DNA of 8,596 nt, from contig CAVEYA010000021.1 in NCBI GenBank assembly GCA_963619935.1, positions 1-8,596 on the forward strand, read 5' to 3'. Under the pieces are notes generated by a model. That model saw only the letters and a program-made list of their open reading frames with translations, did not search any database and was not told the origin of the DNA. This DNA comes from RUG13091 sp963619935. Lineage in GTDB: Bacteria > Bacillota_I > Bacilli_A > RFN20 > CAG-826. This document shows positions 7,262 to 8,596 of the stretch, piece by piece; position 1 is the stretch's first letter; every line of letters starts with the position of its first letter. The position numbers and the translations under genes are program-made.

Positions 7262-7720
7262 TTATTTTTCCTTTTTTAACTCATCTACAAGTGATTTATA
7301 AAGCGCCATCTTAGCGTCTTTTTCTTTTTCATTTTTTTCCACTAAACGAATACGATAGCTAACTAAACCGACACCCGCTCCTAACAATAAGAAAGCTGGT
7401 AAACAGATTGGTAAAAATAAATAGAAGAACTCAACTTCATCTTTTAAAGTGAAATATAAAACAACAAATAACGTGATTAAAATAAAAGCAAGAATTGGGA
7501 AGATTAATGTAATTTTAAGTGAAGGAACTTTTTTATCTTTAAAAGAATTTTCTAATTTTACTAATTCTTCATAGTAAGGAGTTTCGTTATCTCTTACTAA
7601 AGTAAGATAATGTACACCATCAACCAATTTATCTTCTTCTACTCTCCAATCAAAAATGATTTTTTTAGCAACAAATGATTCGCGATATTGATCTTTAATT
7701 TTAAATTCTATTTTTTCCAT
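7262..7720 (-). CDS. Two-helix membrane protein of unknown function, first gene of redox operon
   Basis: This gene encodes 152 residues. The N-terminal 67 residues are soluble and charged (EFKIKDQYRESF, then FDWRVEED). Two membrane helices at about 68-91 and 97-122 form a hairpin with a short acidic loop (KDEVE). The C-terminal 30 residues are rich in lysine and glutamate and probably helical. Both ends are expected on the cytoplasmic side. I do not recognise the family. It lies upstream of the dehydrogenase, with its TAA one base before that gene's ATG, so the two are surely cotranscribed. The ATG at 7720 has no ribosome binding site (preceded by TAATATAAAGAC), and a -10-like TTTAAT sits 8 bases before it, so it may be read from a leaderless or nearly leaderless transcript. 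It could serve as a membrane anchor for the redox enzymes; this is speculation from context. Confidence 0.8.
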   Translation of the reverse strand: MEKIEFKIKDQYRESFVAKKIIFDWRVEEDKLVDGVHYLTLVRDNETPYYEELVKLENSFKDKKVPSLKITLIFPILAFILITLFVVLYFTLKDEVEFFYLFLPICLPAFLLLGAGVGLVSYRIRLVEKNEKEKDAKMALYKSLVDELKKEK

Positions 7721-7728
7721 GTCTTTAT

Positions 7729-7758
7729 ATTAAATAAACTTTAATTAGTTCGCAACAA
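7729..7758 (-). promoter_or_regulatory. Candidate promoter of the dehydrogenase operon
   Basis: On the minus strand TTTAAT (7734-7729, 5 of 6 to consensus) lies 18 bases from TTGTTG (7758-7753, only 3 of 6). A TATAAA (7729-7724) is an alternative -10 without a good -35. In either case the transcript would begin within a few bases of the ATG at 7720. The weak -35 lies inside the motif at 7745-7771, as it does in the ABC promoter. Confidence 0.4.
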
Positions 7759-7771
7759 ATAAGAAAACTAA
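7745..7771. promoter_or_regulatory. Operator-like motif shared with the ABC-rimO promoter
   Basis: On the minus strand this site starts with TTAGTTTT-C-TT-A-TTT and ends with AACTAA. The ABC promoter site, in the same orientation, starts with TTAGTTTT-G-TT-G-TTT and ends with AACTA. Thirteen of the first 15 bases agree, and the half-site spacing differs by one base (25 against 26 in total). Here only the outer TTAGTT/AACTAA arms are symmetric. It lies between the two divergent genes, so a protein bound here could affect both. Confidence 0.45.
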
Positions 7772-7785
7772 GATTTCTAATAAAT

Positions 7786-7821
7786 GTTACAGTTGTCACT
7801 ATTTTCTTTTTTGACTATAAT
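7786..7821 (+). promoter_or_regulatory. TetR-gene promoter overlapping an imperfect palindrome
   Basis: The -35 is TTGTCA (7793-7798), the spacer is 17 bases and the -10 is TATAAT (7816-7821), a near-consensus promoter. The predicted start, 7 bases after the -10, is 7828, the A of the ATG. An imperfect palindrome, GTTACAGTTGTCAC (7786-7799, pattern GTnACAnnTGTnAC), covers the -35 and could be an autoregulatory operator. The palindrome is short, so this part is tentative. Confidence 0.65.
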
Positions 7822-7827
7822 GGCAAT

Positions 7828-8349
7828 ATGAATAAAGCATCAAAACACACCAAAGATATGATTTCAATTGCTATTTATGCATTAATGCATAGAATTCCAT
7901 ATGAAGAAATCACAGTAAAACAAATATGCCAAAAAGCTGGTGTTTCTCGTATGTCCTTTTATCGTTACTATAATCAAAAAGATGATGTCTTTGTCGATTA
8001 TTGTGATTCTCGTTTTGAAGAATTTTACAACTATTATTCACAAAGATTAGACATGTCCAAGCAAGATTTTGTAATTGCTTTATTTTCTTTCTTTAAAAAG
8101 TATTCTCGTCAACTATTAACATTAAAGAGGGCTGGTAAAGCCGATTTATTAATGGATCAGTTAAATAATTATGCGCGATATACAATTATGAATTTTAAAT
8201 CCGAATATACCGAAAATAAGAAAAACAATCCACTAGTAGCGCCTTTCTTAGCGGGTGGTGTTTTTAATGTTTTAATGAACTGGTTAAATTCCGGAATGAA
8301 AGAATCACCAGAAGAAATGTGCAAATTGTTATTTGATGTATTCAAATAA
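7828..8349 (+). CDS. TetR/AcrR-family transcriptional regulator
   Basis: This 173-residue protein has the N-terminal TetR DNA-binding domain: helix 1 at KDMISIAIYALM (9-20), then EEITVKQICQKAGVSRMSFYRYYNQKDDV (26-54), with the recognition helix at about SRMSFYRYY (40-48). The C-terminal part ends with FLAGGVFNVLMNWLNSGMKESPEEM, which resembles the ligand-binding domain of the DhaS-like TetR subfamily (TetR_C_8 type). Members usually repress neighbouring genes until a small ligand binds. It is divergent from the dehydrogenase operon, with a 107-bp shared region, so that operon and its own gene are the likely targets. There is no Shine-Dalgarno sequence, and the promoter places the transcript start on the ATG. 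The homology runs to within ten residues of the N-terminus, so a later start is unlikely. The ligand is unknown. Confidence 0.88.
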   Translation: MNKASKHTKDMISIAIYALMHRIPYEEITVKQICQKAGVSRMSFYRYYNQKDDVFVDYCDSRFEEFYNYYSQRLDMSKQDFVIALFSFFKKYSRQLLTLKRAGKADLLMDQLNNYARYTIMNFKSEYTENKKNNPLVAPFLAGGVFNVLMNWLNSGMKESPEEMCKLLFDVFK

Positions 8350-8382
8350 TTTATTTAAAACAAATTTGATAAATTTTAAATT

Positions 8383-8596
8383 TTAAGAAATTAACTCAAT
8401 GTAATTTTTACCGCGTTTAATTTTCTTTTGTTTTTCTAATTCCGAGAGTAAACGCGATAAAGTCTCACGAGATAAAAATAACTCATGAGCTAAACTAGTG
8501 ATACTTGAAAAATATATTTTAGGTTGATCATGAAAACAACAATATAAACGTTCAAGAGCACTATCAAAGGAAAGAATTTTTATTTTACCGTTTAAT
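8383..8596 (-). CDS. Crp/Fnr-family regulator, C-terminal part (cut by window edge)
   Basis: The minus strand from 8595 to the TAA at 8383-8385 is open for 70 codons, and the gene continues beyond the right edge. The visible end matches the winged helix-turn-helix of Crp/Fnr regulators: ALERLY, then SSITSLAHELFLSRETLSRL, LSELEKQKKIKRGKNYIEL and the terminal IS. The SRETLSRLLSELEKQ..I.RG pattern is the family's recognition helix and wing. The nucleotide-binding or effector domain lies outside the window, so I cannot tell whether it senses cyclic nucleotides, oxygen through an iron-sulfur cluster, or something else. It converges on the TetR-type gene, with 33 AT-rich bases between the two stops and no clear terminator. 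The reading frame is intact; only the edge truncates it. Confidence 0.8.
   Translation of the reverse strand, partial: LNGKIKILSFDSALERLYCCFHDQPKIYFSSITSLAHELFLSRETLSRLLSELEKQKKIKRGKNYIELIS

Noticed and set aside
8362..8376. AAATTT, GAT, AAATTT inverted repeat between the convergent TetR-type and Crp-type genes, considered as a bidirectional terminator.
   Set aside because: The stem is only A-T pairs and no proper T-run follows on either strand, so stability would be too low to claim a terminator.

Overview
The window reads as chromosomal DNA from a low-GC Gram-positive lineage (Bacilli, Erysipelotrichia or Mycoplasmatota type). The DNA is strongly AT-rich, ribosome binding sites are of the AGGAGG type, genes are tightly packed, and the tRNA has an encoded CCA. 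The standard code is used: tryptophan is TGG in the genes I checked, and TGA ends the gene at 16-300. Species cannot be told from the sequence alone. No insertion sequence, phage gene, CRISPR array or resistance gene is visible.

Layout, left to right. (1) 16-703, minus strand: two small integral membrane proteins of unknown function. They look like a paired, possibly paralogous set, with a 7-bp inverted repeat in their upstream region. (2) 949-1100, minus: a tRNA-Thr(GGU) with its own promoter and a rho-independent terminator. (3) 1104-5534, minus: an operon with a good sigma-A-type promoter. It encodes a 1019-residue fused ABC ATPase/FtsX-MacB-type permease, followed one base later by rimO (ribosomal protein S12 methylthiotransferase). 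The promoter lies in a 26-bp near-perfect palindrome. (4) 5572-7758, minus: a three-gene operon of a two-helix membrane protein of unknown function, an iron-type alcohol dehydrogenase and a flavin-reductase-like split-barrel protein, ended by a strong terminator. (5) 7793-8349, plus: a divergently transcribed TetR/AcrR-type repressor whose promoter places the transcript start on or next to the ATG. (6) 8383-8596, minus, cut by the window edge: the C-terminal helix-turn-helix of a Crp/Fnr-family regulator.

How the parts may work together. The TetR-type protein is the natural candidate regulator of the divergent dehydrogenase/flavin-reductase operon. The promoter of that operon and the promoter of the ABC-rimO operon share a motif on the same strand: TTAGTTTT followed by a similar T-rich core (13 of 15 bases identical), then AACTA. 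This suggests one regulator may control both. The redox operon may detoxify or reduce an aldehyde or alcohol, and the exporter may act on envelope substrates, but no substrate can be read from the sequence. Nothing here is clearly a new defence or mobile system. The most unusual signals are the shared operator-like motif, the start codons without ribosome binding sites on both sides of the divergent promoter, the beta-rich insertion in the exporter's extracellular domain, and the small membrane-protein pair.
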